From contig CAZTLI010000134.1 in assembly GCA_964614375.1 (NCBI GenBank), forward strand, positions 1-11,982: a stretch of DNA of 11,982 nucleotides, read 5' to 3'. The stretch comes from CAZTLI01 sp964614375 (GTDB lineage: Bacteria; Chloroflexota; Anaerolineae; Aggregatilineales; Phototrophicaceae). Below the pieces are notes generated by a model that made no database searches, was not told the origin of the DNA, and was given only the letters and a program-made list of their open reading frames with translations. Shown in pieces: positions 1-6,870 of the stretch. Positions within the stretch are counted from its first letter, which is position 1. Each line of letters starts with the position of its first letter. Both the position numbers and the translations under genes were made by a program.

Positions 1-420
1 AATCCCATCGACATGGACAGTACGACCACGCGATTCGGCGGGCACATCAAAAGAGGTATTGTTATCAGGCGGGTTGACGACAATTTCGTGGGAATAGCCC
101 AGTTTAAGAACGAGGTCTTTCCCGCGCAATTCGGCCTGATAGCCGACCCCTTCAATCACGAGGGTGCGGCGAAAACCGGTAGACACACCGGTCACCATAT
201 TGGCAAGCAGCGCCCGCGTCAAGCCGTGCAGCGCCCGATGTTGACGCTGGTCGGTGGGGCGAGTCACCACGAGATCGCCCTCTTGTTGCTCGATAGCCAT
301 ATCGGGATGCACATCGAGCTGCATCTCGCCTTTTGGCCCCTTGACCGTGACATGCTGCTTGTCAATCTTGATTTCGACTTTAGTTGGTATTGTGATCGGT
401 TTTTTACCAATACGCGACAT
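1..420 (-). CDS. rplF: 50S ribosomal protein L6, 3' end missing
   Basis: L6 binds 23S rRNA near the factor-binding side of the large subunit, close to the sarcin-ricin loop. Reading down from the ATG at 420-418, the frame stays open for 140 codons and leaves the window without a stop. The protein starts MSRIGKKPITIP, the usual L6 start, and later shows KGPKGEM, the stretch HRALHGLTRALLANMV that ends the first of the two L6 folds, and the second-fold start VEGVGY-like (IEGVGYQAEL). L6 is usually about 180 residues, so roughly 40 C-terminal residues lie beyond the left edge. A purine-rich AAGGGGAA stands about 7 nt before the ATG. The spacer to rpsH is 12 nt, and rpsH-rplF is the usual spc order. 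Identity is certain; only the end is unseen. Confidence 0.96.
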   Translation of the reverse strand, partial: MSRIGKKPITIPTKVEIKIDKQHVTVKGPKGEMQLDVHPDMAIEQQEGDLVVTRPTDQRQHRALHGLTRALLANMVTGVSTGFRRTLVIEGVGYQAELRGKDLVLKLGYSHEIVVNPPDNNTSFDVPAESRGRTVHVDGI

Positions 421-432
421 CACACATTCCCC

Positions 433-837
433 TTACCACACATAACACAGGATTTCGCCGCCGACCCGTTCGCGCCGGGCTTGCTGGGCGGTCATGACGC
501 CTTTGGGGGTCGTGACGATGGCGATACCTGTGCCGCTTAAGACGCGGGGCATGTCTCGACGACCACGATAGACCCGGCGGCCCGGTTTACTCACACGCGA
601 AATGTGGGTAATGACGGGGCGGCGTTCGCGGCGGCTGCCGAAGTATTTTAGGGTGACGGTGATAACGTCAAACGGTGCGCCTTCGACAACGGCATAGTCT
701 TCGACATAACCCTCTTCTTTAAGAATACGGGCAATCTCTACTTTGATTTTTGATTTCGGAATATCGACAGTGGCTTTACCAGCCAGCAGCGCATTCCGAA
801 TGCGTGTTAGCATATCTGCAATCGGATCATTGGTCAT
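433..837 (-). CDS. rpsH: 30S ribosomal protein S8
   Basis: S8 is a primary binder of the central domain of 16S rRNA and, in E. coli, also the translational repressor of the spc operon. The product has 134 residues, normal for the family (about 130). It starts MTNDPIADMLTRIRNA and ends in the conserved RRERVGGEILCYVW, with the S8 signature SGTGIAIVTTPKGVMT in the last third; all are hallmark S8 segments. A strong GGAGG lies 8 nt before the ATG at 837, which fixes the start. It follows rpsN by 12 nt and precedes rplF by 12 nt. I did not identify an S8-binding mRNA mimic near rplE, so autoregulation here is unproven. Confidence 0.98.
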   Translation of the reverse strand: MTNDPIADMLTRIRNALLAGKATVDIPKSKIKVEIARILKEEGYVEDYAVVEGAPFDVITVTLKYFGSRRERRPVITHISRVSKPGRRVYRGRRDMPRVLSGTGIAIVTTPKGVMTAQQARRERVGGEILCYVW

Positions 838-849
838 GGTGCGGGCCTC

Positions 850-1032
850 CTACCAGCTTGACTTCACGACGCCGGGAATTTGCCCCTTGAGCGCCAGTTC
901 ACGGAAGCAGATGCGGCACAGACCAAAGCGACGCATATAGGCGCGTGGTCGCCCGCACACTTTGCAGCGATTACGCACGCGAACTTGATATTTGCGGCGT
1001 GATTCGCGTGTAATTATCGACTTTTTCGCCAT
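850..1032 (-). CDS. rpsN: 30S ribosomal protein S14, zinc-binding short type
   Basis: S14 sits in the head of the small subunit beside S3 and S10. This is the short type (S14Z): 60 residues against about 100 for the zinc-free form. Cysteines at 23, 26, 39 and 42 form two CxxC pairs that should hold one zinc ion. The start MAKKSIITRE and the end QIPGVVKSSW match this subfamily closely. The ATG at 1032 has AGGT about 7 nt upstream. It lies 18 nt after rplE and 12 nt before rpsH, its normal place in spc. In bacteria that carry both types, the zinc-free paralogue is usually elsewhere under zinc control; whether one exists here cannot be seen. Confidence 0.98.
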   Translation of the reverse strand: MAKKSIITRESRRKYQVRVRNRCKVCGRPRAYMRRFGLCRICFRELALKGQIPGVVKSSW

Positions 1033-1050
1033 AGTTCTACCTGTTTCGTC

Positions 1051-1596
1051 CTAATTATCCTGGAAAGGCATACCCAACAATTTCAGCAAACGGCGGCCTT
1101 CCTCATCGGTACTGGCGGTGGTGACGATGGTGATTTCCATACCGCGCACTTTGTCGATCTTGTCCAATGAAATTTCCGGGAAAACAAGCTGTTCCCGTAG
1201 GCCGACGGTATAATTGCCACGCCCATCCAGCTTGGCGGGCACACCACGAAAGTCACGGATACGGGGCAGCGCGATATTCACCAGACGGTCAAACATCGCC
1301 CACATTTTCTCGCCGCGCAGGGTGACCTTAACGCCAATCGCCCGTCCGGCGCGCAGTTTGTAGGTGGCGATGCTTTTCCTGGCTTTGGTCACAATCGGCT
1401 GCTGCCCGGTGATCTGGCGAATGTCAGACACGGTGCTGTCTAGTGCTTTGGCGTTATCGAGGGCTTCGCCCACGCCGACATTCACCACAATCTTCTGGAT
1501 ATTGGGCACTTGCATCACGTTATCGTACTTAAATTCTTCCATGAGCGCGGGGACAATTTCGTCCCGGTAACGCGCTTCAATTGTCGTCGTTGCCAT
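1051..1596 (-). CDS. rplE: 50S ribosomal protein L5
   Basis: L5 binds 5S rRNA and helps form the central protuberance, touching S13 and the P-site tRNA elbow. The frame extends upstream to 1749 within rplX, but the true start is taken as the ATG at 1596. From there the protein has 181 residues (family about 180) and begins MATTTIEARYRDEIVPALM, with a GAGGGA sequence just upstream. Conserved parts include the VPNIQKIVVNVGVGEA segment near residue 30, the ITGQQPIVTKARKSIATYKLR segment near 65-85, and the C-terminal VRGMEITIVTTA. The longer reading adds a cysteine-rich stretch that is simply the rplX C-terminus in another frame. Spacers are 16 nt from rplX and 18 nt to rpsN. Confidence 0.97.
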   Translation of the reverse strand: MATTTIEARYRDEIVPALMEEFKYDNVMQVPNIQKIVVNVGVGEALDNAKALDSTVSDIRQITGQQPIVTKARKSIATYKLRAGRAIGVKVTLRGEKMWAMFDRLVNIALPRIRDFRGVPAKLDGRGNYTVGLREQLVFPEISLDKIDKVRGMEITIVTTASTDEEGRRLLKLLGMPFQDN

Positions 1597-1612
1597 CGTT
1601 CCCTCGCTCCGG

Positions 1613-1936
1613 TTACTCGATTTCCCCATCACACTTACGGCATACGCGGACTTTATAACCATCGTCGCGCACCCGGAAGCCGACACGAACGCGCGCGTCG
1701 CAGTGGGGGCACACCAGCATGACATTCGACAGGTGCAGGGGGGCATCAAATTCCACGATTTGGGCGGGAATCTGCTGGTTACCGGCTTGTCGGGCCTTCT
1801 GGTGTTTCTTCATCACATTTATCGCGTTGACGATTACACGGTCTTGTTTGGGCAAGACGGCGACGACATCGCCGCGTTCGCCTTTGTCTTTACCGGCAAT
1901 CACTTCAACGGTATCGCCTTTTTTTATGCGCTGCAT
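1613..1936 (-). CDS. rplX: 50S ribosomal protein L24 with C-terminal four-cysteine motif
   Basis: L24 is an assembly initiator of the large subunit that binds the 5' part of 23S rRNA near the exit tunnel. The product has 107 residues, normal length. The N-terminal KOW motif is visible as IKKGDTVEVIAGKDKGERG (residues 4-22), followed by VNAINVMKKHQK. The C-terminal third carries cysteines at 76, 79, 99 and 102 (CPHC and CRKC), a likely zinc ribbon found in some bacterial L24 proteins and absent from the E. coli form. A GGAG lies about 10 nt before the ATG at 1936. It is 20 nt after rplN and 16 nt before rplE, as in typical spc operons. Confidence 0.97.
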   Translation of the reverse strand: MQRIKKGDTVEVIAGKDKGERGDVVAVLPKQDRVIVNAINVMKKHQKARQAGNQQIPAQIVEFDAPLHLSNVMLVCPHCDARVRVGFRVRDDGYKVRVCRKCDGEIE

Positions 1937-1956
1937 AGTCTATCTACTCCACAAAA

Positions 1957-2328
1957 CTAAAGTGTTTCCGGGGCGAGCGACACAATTTTCATGAAGCCCT
2001 TATCGCGGAGTTCACGGGCTACCGGGCCAAAGACGCGCGTCCCACGCGGGTTGGTCAGGTCGTCAGCCAGGATAACCGCAGCATTGTCATCGAAGCGGAT
2101 GTACGATCCATCACCGCGACGGAATTCTTTATTCGTCCGCACGATGACGGCGCGCACCACATCGCTTTTCTTGACGCCACCCTGTGTCGAAGCGGATTTG
2201 ACGGTGGCGACTACAATATCGCCCACGCGACCATATTTGCGCTTCGAGCCGCCCAACACACGAATGACGAGCAGTTCTTGTGCGCCGCTGTTGTCGGCGA
2301 CTTTGAGACGGGATTCGGATTGGATCAT
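1957..2328 (-). CDS. rplN: 50S ribosomal protein L14
   Basis: L14 lies on the subunit interface, next to L19, and helps form an intersubunit bridge. The product has 123 residues (family 122) and starts MIQSESRLKVADNSGAQE, the hallmark L14 start. The basic loop VKSASTQGGVKKSDVVRAVIVRT and the end RELRDKGFMKIVSLAPETL are also typical. Its ATG at 2328-2326 overlaps the rpsQ stop (2327-2325) as ATGA, so translation is probably coupled to rpsQ. A GAGG stands 8-9 nt upstream inside the rpsQ tail. It is the first gene of the spc block; no separate spc promoter is visible, because the upstream sequence is rpsQ coding sequence and then the N gap. Confidence 0.98.
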   Translation of the reverse strand: MIQSESRLKVADNSGAQELLVIRVLGGSKRKYGRVGDIVVATVKSASTQGGVKKSDVVRAVIVRTNKEFRRGDGSYIRFDDNAAVILADDLTNPRGTRVFGPVARELRDKGFMKIVSLAPETL

Positions 2329-2408
2329 TCCTGCACCTCTTCTGCGCCTTCGCCGACGGGTTCGAGACCCGTGCCCAGATCAAGGACTGCTTCCACCACC
2401 CAGCGTTT
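2325..2408 (-). CDS. rpsQ: 30S ribosomal protein S17, C-terminal part only
   Basis: S17 is a primary binder of the 5' domain of 16S rRNA. Only the last 27 codons and the stop are present; everything upstream lies in the N run. The first visible residues, KRWVVEAVLD, match the end of the S17 core (E. coli has KSW followed by 11 more residues). The position between rpmC and rplN is exactly where rpsQ belongs. After the core the chain continues with a Gly/Glu-rich tail, GLEPVGEGAEEVQE, making it about 13 residues longer after the tryptophan than E. coli S17. The stop TGA overlaps the rplN start. By chance this frame is in register with rpmC across the Ns, so the two can appear as one open frame; that is not a real fusion. 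Confidence 0.85.
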   Translation of the reverse strand, partial: KRWVVEAVLDLGTGLEPVGEGAEEVQE

Positions 2409-2508
2409 NNNNNNNNNNNNNNNNNNNNNNNNNNNNNNNNNNNNNNNNNNNNNNNNNNNNNNNNNNNNNNNNNNNNNNNNNNNNNNNNNNNNNNNNNNNN
2501 NNNNNNNN
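2409..2508. other. Assembly gap, 100 N
   Basis: Exactly 100 undetermined bases separate the start of rpmC from the end of rpsQ. The round number suggests a scaffolding placeholder, not a measured length. L29 is usually 60-70 residues and 29 are visible; S17 is usually 80-90 residues and, by its position relative to the KRW motif, about 70 are missing. The true missing sequence should therefore be roughly 300-340 bases. Both flanks belong to adjacent genes in the expected order and orientation, so the join itself looks correct. Confidence 0.97.
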
Positions 2509-2597
2509 AAGCGGAACAATTCTTCTTTTTTATCTTCGATGGCATCGAGCACTTCGCTATCTGCCATCGCGCGGATGTCTTCTGCAAAGAGCGCCAT
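2509..2597 (-). CDS. rpmC: 50S ribosomal protein L29, N-terminal part only
   Basis: L29 is a small coiled-coil protein at the exit-tunnel rim, next to L23, near where trigger factor and SRP dock. The first 29 codons are visible (start ATG at 2597) before the N run. The pattern EDIRAMADSEVLDAI then EDKKEELFR matches the first helix of L29, where the family has the form LREMSDEEL then LKKELFNLR. About 35-40 C-terminal residues fall in the gap. The gene starts 2 nt after the rplP stop, so it is almost certainly translated by coupling. The 90-residue open frame running through the Ns into rpsQ is an artefact of the gap length. Confidence 0.88.
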
Positions 2598-2599
2598 TA

Positions 2600-3031
2600 C
2601 TACACCTCCAACCCGGAAATGGGGTCATACCGCTTGATGAAGCGGGTTTTGCAGGGCAGCTTATGCGCCGCCAGACGCAGGGCTTCGCGGGCTTCGGTCT
2701 CGGTCACGCCGCTCATCTCGAACAGGACACGTCCCGGTTTGATGACAGCGACCCAATATTCCACCGAGCCTTTGCCTTTACCCATGCGTGTTTCGGCGGC
2801 TTTCTGGGTGACGGGTTTATCGGGGAAGACGCGAATCCAGATTTTCCCGCGGCGACGGATATAGCGCACGACGGCACGCCGTGCGGCTTCGATCTGACGG
2901 CTGGTCAACCAGACTGGCTCCAGAGATTGCAGGCCATAATCGCCGAACTGCACGACTGCGCCACGACTGGCCTTGCCGCGCAGCCGCCCACGCATTTGTT
3001 TACGATGTTTTACACGTTTTGGCATCAACAT
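2600..3031 (-). CDS. rplP: 50S ribosomal protein L16
   Basis: L16 lies near the A-site side of the peptidyl transferase centre and the central protuberance and joins late in 50S assembly. From the ATG at 3031 it has 143 residues (family 136-144), beginning MLMPKRVKHRKQMRGR. GAGGAG lies 8 nt before this ATG; a GTG at 3040, three codons earlier, is too close to that site, so 3031 is preferred. The conserved RMGKGKGSVEYWVAVIKPGR segment is at residues 82-101; its Arg82 aligns with the arginine hydroxylated in E. coli L16, though modification cannot be judged here. The C-terminal LAAHKLPCKTRFI is also typical. It follows rpsC after 41 nt and precedes rpmC by 2 nt. Confidence 0.97.
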   Translation of the reverse strand: MLMPKRVKHRKQMRGRLRGKASRGAVVQFGDYGLQSLEPVWLTSRQIEAARRAVVRYIRRRGKIWIRVFPDKPVTQKAAETRMGKGKGSVEYWVAVIKPGRVLFEMSGVTETEAREALRLAAHKLPCKTRFIKRYDPISGLEV

Positions 3032-3072
3032 AAGCCACACTCCTCGTACCGGATTCGCCGGAAACCAGCACC

Positions 3073-3753
3073 CTAACGGGTCACATAGACATCCGGCTGG
3101 TCTTCAACTTTCCGGTCTTCTTGGTTTAAGATTTCACCTTTATAAATCCAGACCTTCACCCCAATACGACCAAACGTCGTCAGGGCTTCTGCTGTACCAT
3201 AGTCGATGTGTGCCCGGAGCGTGTTGCGGGGGATGCGTCCCTCGCTGATGCGCTCACGGCGGGCCATGTCGGCCCCGGCGAGGCGTCCACTGACTTCGAT
3301 CATGATACCTTTGGCGCCGCCGCGCATGGCCTGACCCACCGCCCGTTTCATCGCGCGACTGTGCCCAATCCGGCGCTCCAACTGGCCGGCGACGTTTTCG
3401 GCAACGAGTACCGAGTCGAGATCGGGTTTGGTGATTTCGTTGACTTCGACACGCACGTTCTTGCCGCCGGTGCGTTCTTGCAATTCCAGACGAAGCTGTT
3501 TCACGGCGTCGCCCTTGCGCCCAATGACGATACCGGGACGGGCGGTGTGGATGGTGACGATGACCCGTTCGTGATCGCGTTCGACCTCGATCAGCGACAC
3601 GCCAGCACGGGCAGTACGCTTTTTAATAAACTTGCGAATTTCAAAGTCTTCATGCAAGAGGTCTACGTATTGGCTGCCTTCGGCAAACCAGCGCGCATCC
3701 CAGTCACGATTCACTTTGAGCCGAAACCCAATCGGGTGTACTTTGCGCCCCAT
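3073..3753 (-). CDS. rpsC: 30S ribosomal protein S3
   Basis: S3 forms part of the mRNA entry channel in the head of the small subunit and contributes to ribosomal helicase activity. The product has 226 residues, normal length. The start MGRKVHPIGFRLKVNRDWDA is diagnostic. A KH domain spans about residues 38-107, with its GxxG loop seen as GRKG at 78-81. The C-terminal S3 signature is at about 160-200 (GADMARRERISEGRIPRNTL, then HIDYGTAEA). The ATG at 3753 is 1 nt after the rplV stop, and an AGAGGAAG site lies inside the last rplV codons, so the two are coupled. Spacer to rplP is 41 nt. Confidence 0.98.
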   Translation of the reverse strand: MGRKVHPIGFRLKVNRDWDARWFAEGSQYVDLLHEDFEIRKFIKKRTARAGVSLIEVERDHERVIVTIHTARPGIVIGRKGDAVKQLRLELQERTGGKNVRVEVNEITKPDLDSVLVAENVAGQLERRIGHSRAMKRAVGQAMRGGAKGIMIEVSGRLAGADMARRERISEGRIPRNTLRAHIDYGTAEALTTFGRIGVKVWIYKGEILNQEDRKVEDQPDVYVTR

Positions 3754-3754
3754 A

Positions 3755-4096
3755 TTATTCTTCCTCTCGTTGTGCCAGAATGACCGTCAGATGCGCGGTT
3801 CGTTTGACGCGCGGTTTATAGCGCCCGCGCGCACCGGCTTTATAGCGCCGCAAACGGGGGCCATCGCCCGCATAAATTTCTGAAATATACAAGCTGCCGG
3901 GACGCAGGTCGAAATTGTTCTGGGCATTGGCCAGTGCCGAGCCGAGCGTTTTGCGAATGAGTCCCGCGCCTTTATGCGGCATATACTCTAGCACCACCAT
4001 CGCTTGTTCCGCTTCCATACCGCGCACCTGATCGCAGACGAGGCGCAGTTTTTGCGGAGAGATGGGGAGATGTTTGGTGTTTGCCTGTACTTGCAT
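3755..4096 (-). CDS. rplV: 50S ribosomal protein L22
   Basis: L22 reaches from the surface into the exit tunnel, where its beta hairpin lines the constriction along with L4; changes in that hairpin cause macrolide resistance in other bacteria. Two ATGs are in frame, at 4102 and 4096. GGAG lies only 2 nt before the first but 8 nt before the second, so 4096 is preferred (113 residues; 115 with the upstream start). Early conserved sequence is HLPISPQKLRLVCDQVRG, the central part is LGSALANAQNN, and the hairpin region YAGDGPRLRRYKAGARGR is of ordinary length with no insertion. It is 14 nt after rpsS and 1 nt before rpsC. Confidence 0.96.
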   Translation of the reverse strand: MQVQANTKHLPISPQKLRLVCDQVRGMEAEQAMVVLEYMPHKGAGLIRKTLGSALANAQNNFDLRPGSLYISEIYAGDGPRLRRYKAGARGRYKPRVKRTAHLTVILAQREEE

Positions 4097-4110
4097 TGTC
4101 ATCGCTCCGA

Positions 4111-4383
4111 TTACCGCTTCTTCTTCTCGACGAGGTGACCGCGATAGGTGCGAGTCGGGGCGAATTCGCCCAGTTTATGCCCGACCATGTTCTCGGTAAT
4201 GAAAATCGGCACATGGCGGCGACCATCGTGAATTGCGATGGTATGCCCGACCATCTGGGGGAAGATAGTGCTCGCCCGACTCCAGGTACGGATCACCACT
4301 TTTTTATTCTCTGCATTCAGCTTCTCAATCTTTTTGAGAAGTTTCGGGGATATAAAATACCCTTTTTTTAGTGAACGCGACAT
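4111..4383 (-). CDS. rpsS: 30S ribosomal protein S19
   Basis: S19 works with S13 in the head of the small subunit and forms a bridge to the central protuberance. The product has 90 residues (family about 92). Conserved motifs are MSRSLKKGYFI at the start, IRTWSRASTIFPQMVGHTI in the middle, and HDGRRHVPIFITENMVGHKLGEFAPTR to the end. A strong AAGGAAGG site sits 6 nt before the ATG at 4383. The gene lies between rplB (36 nt spacer) and rplV, the standard S10 order. The C-terminus ends in a lysine-rich VEKKKR typical of the family. Confidence 0.98.
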   Translation of the reverse strand: MSRSLKKGYFISPKLLKKIEKLNAENKKVVIRTWSRASTIFPQMVGHTIAIHDGRRHVPIFITENMVGHKLGEFAPTRTYRGHLVEKKKR

Positions 4384-4419
4384 AACAGACCTTCCTTAAA
4401 ATTGTCTCTATCGCGGCAG

Positions 4420-5253
4420 TTAACGCCGCTTGCCCCGCCGCCGTATAATGAACCGATCTGTCCGTTTGTTACGGCGCGTCCGTTGACCTCTGGCGGGTTT
4501 GCCCCAGGGGGTTTTTGGCCCCGGCATACCTACAGGCGAACGACCTTCACCACCCCCATGCGGATGTGACGCCGGGTCCATCGCCGTACCCCGAACAGAG
4601 GGGCGCCAGCCCATCCAGCGGCGGCGTCCGGCTTTACCGAGTTTGATATTGCCGTGATCGGTGTTGCCAACCTGCCCCAGAGTCGCCATACAACGTTCGT
4701 GAATGAGGCGCACCTCGCCACTGGGCATACGCACCTGGGCATAGACGCCTTCTTTCGCCAAAAGTTGTGCCGATGTCCCTGCCGCGCGCACCAACTGTCC
4801 GCCTTTACCCGGTTGCAGTTCGATGTTGTGAATCTGCGTGCCGAGTGGAATATCGCTTATCGGCAGGGCATTGCCCACACGCAGTTCGGCCTGCGGCCCG
4901 TTGCCAATGGTATCGCCGACCATCAACCCCAGTGGGGCGATGATATAGCGCTTTTCGCCATCGCCATACTGCACCAGCGCGATACGTGCCGAACGGTTGG
5001 GGTCATATTCAATTGCCAGCACTTCGGCACGACTATCGACCTTATTGCGTTTGAAGTCGATGATGCGATAGCGCCGTTTATGACCGCCACCGCGATGGCG
5101 CACGGTGATGCGTCCGGTGTTATTACGACCCGACTTTTTACGCAGCGCCTGTGTGAGCGAACGCTCTGGCGTTGATTTGGTAATTTCCTCAAATGAATGC
5201 CCGGTCATCCCCCGGCGACCCGCCGAGGTGGGCTTATAGACTTTTACTGCCAT
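4420..5253 (-). CDS. rplB: 50S ribosomal protein L2
   Basis: L2 is one of the most conserved ribosomal proteins and is needed for subunit joining and peptidyl transferase activity. The product has 277 residues (family 273-277). The start MAVKVYKPTSAGRRGMT, the RNA-binding core RHRGGGHKRRYRIIDFKR (residues 52-69), and the C-terminal signature MDPASHPHGGGEGR are all present; His230 corresponds to E. coli His229, the residue implicated in activity. The last 35 residues are strongly basic, as usual. AGGGA lies about 9 nt before the ATG at 5253. The spacer to rplW is 12 nt and to rpsS 36 nt. Confidence 0.98.
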   Translation of the reverse strand: MAVKVYKPTSAGRRGMTGHSFEEITKSTPERSLTQALRKKSGRNNTGRITVRHRGGGHKRRYRIIDFKRNKVDSRAEVLAIEYDPNRSARIALVQYGDGEKRYIIAPLGLMVGDTIGNGPQAELRVGNALPISDIPLGTQIHNIELQPGKGGQLVRAAGTSAQLLAKEGVYAQVRMPSGEVRLIHERCMATLGQVGNTDHGNIKLGKAGRRRWMGWRPSVRGTAMDPASHPHGGGEGRSPVGMPGPKTPWGKPARGQRTRRNKRTDRFIIRRRGKRR

Positions 5254-5265
5254 GAGTTCATCCCT

Positions 5266-5562
5266 TTAAACGTCGAACAGTTCGAGTGTATCGCCGGGTG
5301 CAAGGGTGATGATGGCCTTTTTCCACTGGCGCGTCCGCACGTACCAATTGCGACCACGACGCCCGCGCTTGGCGGGCATGACCATCGTCCGCACTTTGGT
5401 CACCTGCTTCTCGAAGATAAGTTCTACGGCTTCACGTATTTGAATTTTGTTGGCTTCGGGCGCAACTTCAAACACGTACTGATTGAGTTCGTCGGACATC
5501 ACATTCGACTTTTCGGTAATCACCGGGCGGCGCAAGATGTCATAAATATGCAGATCAGCCAT
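5266..5562 (-). CDS. rplW: 50S ribosomal protein L23
   Basis: L23 sits at the tunnel exit and is the main docking point for trigger factor and SRP. The frame is open upstream to 5619, but the protein that matches L23 starts at the ATG at 5562: MADLHIYDILRRPVITEKS, 98 residues in all, normal length. GGAGG lies 6 nt upstream. The start overlaps the end of rplD by 8 nt, so the two are translationally coupled. The basic loop MPAKRGRRGRNWYVRTRQWKKA and the closing ITLAPGDTLELFDV segment are typical. The longer reading only adds the rplD C-terminus in another frame. Confidence 0.97.
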   Translation of the reverse strand: MADLHIYDILRRPVITEKSNVMSDELNQYVFEVAPEANKIQIREAVELIFEKQVTKVRTMVMPAKRGRRGRNWYVRTRQWKKAIITLAPGDTLELFDV

Positions 5563-6196
5563 TTTTCGCCTCCCGTCCCCAGATGGTCTGGATAATGTCC
5601 AGCGCATCCAACGGCACAACGACTTTATCGAATTGCAGTAAATCGCGAATATTCAGGTAATGGGCATGCAGGGCTTTGGCATTGGGCAGGTTAAACACAC
5701 TGCGCTGCACGTTGTCGTTTTGCCCTGCCAGCAGCACCAGGGTCGATGCCCCTTCGCCAGCGAGCGCATCCAATGTCGCCCGCATCGCTTTTGTTTTGGG
5801 CGCGTCCATCGTCAACTGATCGACAATGACAAGCTGCTCATCGCGCAGGAGCGCACTCAATGCACAGCGAATGGCCTGCCGGCGCATTTTCTTGGGCATG
5901 TCTTTGGTATATTTGCGCGGGCGCGGCCCATGGGCGATGCCACCACCGACAAAAATGGGGGCGCTTTTTGCCCCATGACGGGCGCGGCCTGTGCCTTTTT
6001 GACGATAGATTTTCTGTTTGCTCAGGCGTACCTCGCCGCGCGATTTGGTCTTGTGCGTCCCCAGACGGGCGTTTGCCATCTGGCGCACAAAGGCCTGGTG
6101 CATCAGACCAACATTGACTTCGACTTCAAAAATATCGGCGGGCAGGTCGATTTTCTTCACCTGTTTACCGTTCATATCCAACACTGGAACTTGCAT
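5555..6196 (-). CDS. rplD: 50S ribosomal protein L4
   Basis: L4 contributes an extended loop to the exit-tunnel constriction and, in E. coli, represses its own S10 operon by acting on the leader. The ATG at 6196 is chosen because GGAG lies 8 nt before it; the upstream GTG at 6205 overlaps that site. This gives 213 residues (family 200-210). The loop shows YRQKGTGRARHGAKSAPIFVGG at about 66-87, the hallmark of L4; a tyrosine stands where many bacteria have tryptophan (KPWRQ becomes KIYRQ). The later KYTKDMPKKMRRQAIRCALS is also typical. Spacer from rplC is 32 nt. Whether L4 regulates this operon cannot be judged from sequence alone. Confidence 0.97.
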   Translation of the reverse strand: MQVPVLDMNGKQVKKIDLPADIFEVEVNVGLMHQAFVRQMANARLGTHKTKSRGEVRLSKQKIYRQKGTGRARHGAKSAPIFVGGGIAHGPRPRKYTKDMPKKMRRQAIRCALSALLRDEQLVIVDQLTMDAPKTKAMRATLDALAGEGASTLVLLAGQNDNVQRSVFNLPNAKALHAHYLNIRDLLQFDKVVVPLDALDIIQTIWGREAKNG

Positions 6197-6228
6197 CGTA
6201 TTCACTCCTTTTCGCCCTGGCTAAGCCG

Positions 6229-6870
6229 TTAGGCGCCGCTCTTCTTGACAGCCGGACGGATCAATACGATGCCACCACGCGCACCGGGAACAGACCCCTT
6301 GACAGCGAGCAGGTTATGTTCCGCGTCTACCTTAAGAACCTGGAGGTTCTGGATGGTCACGCGGTCATTGCCCATACGCCCGCCCATGCGCTGGCCTTTG
6401 AGCGTGCGGCCTGGTGTGGCGCACATCCCAATGGAGCCAGGTGAACGCATCCGGTCAGATTGACCGTGTGTTTTTGGCCCGCGGCTGAAGCCATGCCGTT
6501 TAATCGTCCCGGCAAAACCTTTGCCTTTACTGGTGCCGATCACATCAATCATTTCACCGGGTTCAAAAACATCGACTTTGATTTCCTGCCCTTCTTCGAC
6601 ATCAACATCGGCTTGCAGCAGTCGAAATTCGCGCAAATAGCGCAGCGCAGGCAGGTTATTGCGCTGTAGATGCCCCAGTTGGCCTTTGGTCAGGCGCTGT
6701 GGTCGGGCTTGTTCAAAACCCAACTGCACCGCGGCATAGCCGTCGCGGTCTGCCGTGCGAACCTGTGTGACATAGCAGGGACCAGCTTCGATGACGGTGG
6801 CGGGAATCACGTTGCCGTTATCATCAAAAATCTGGGTCATGCCTACTTTTCTACCTATCATACCCTTCAT
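6229..6870 (-). CDS. rplC: 50S ribosomal protein L3
   Basis: L3 binds near the 3' end of 23S rRNA, starts 50S assembly and extends a finger towards the peptidyl transferase centre. The product has 213 residues (family 205-215) and begins MKGMIGRKVGMTQIFDDNGN. The central signature GTSKGKGFAGTIKRHGFSRGP is at 112-132, and the finger reads TPGRTLKGQRMGGRMGNDRV (152-171). Where E. coli has the methylated Gln150 (in MAGQMGN) this protein has arginine. GGAGG lies 6 nt before the ATG at 6870, fixing the start. It follows rpsJ after an unusually long, structured 125-nt spacer and precedes rplD by 32 nt. Confidence 0.97.
   Translation of the reverse strand: MKGMIGRKVGMTQIFDDNGNVIPATVIEAGPCYVTQVRTADRDGYAAVQLGFEQARPQRLTKGQLGHLQRNNLPALRYLREFRLLQADVDVEEGQEIKVDVFEPGEMIDVIGTSKGKGFAGTIKRHGFSRGPKTHGQSDRMRSPGSIGMCATPGRTLKGQRMGGRMGNDRVTIQNLQVLKVDAEHNLLAVKGSVPGARGGIVLIRPAVKKSGA

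Noticed and set aside
1597..1749. N-terminal extension of rplE with several cysteines
   Set aside because: It is the rplX C-terminus read in another frame; L5 homology and a good ribosome-binding site start at 1596.
1991..3076. 361-codon open frame on the plus strand
   Set aside because: It is a shadow of rplN, rpsQ, rplP and the gap on the other strand, and stays open only because it passes through the 100 N. No family resemblance.
5563..5619. N-terminal extension of rplW
   Set aside because: It overlaps the rplD C-terminus in another frame; L23 homology and GGAGG point to the ATG at 5562.
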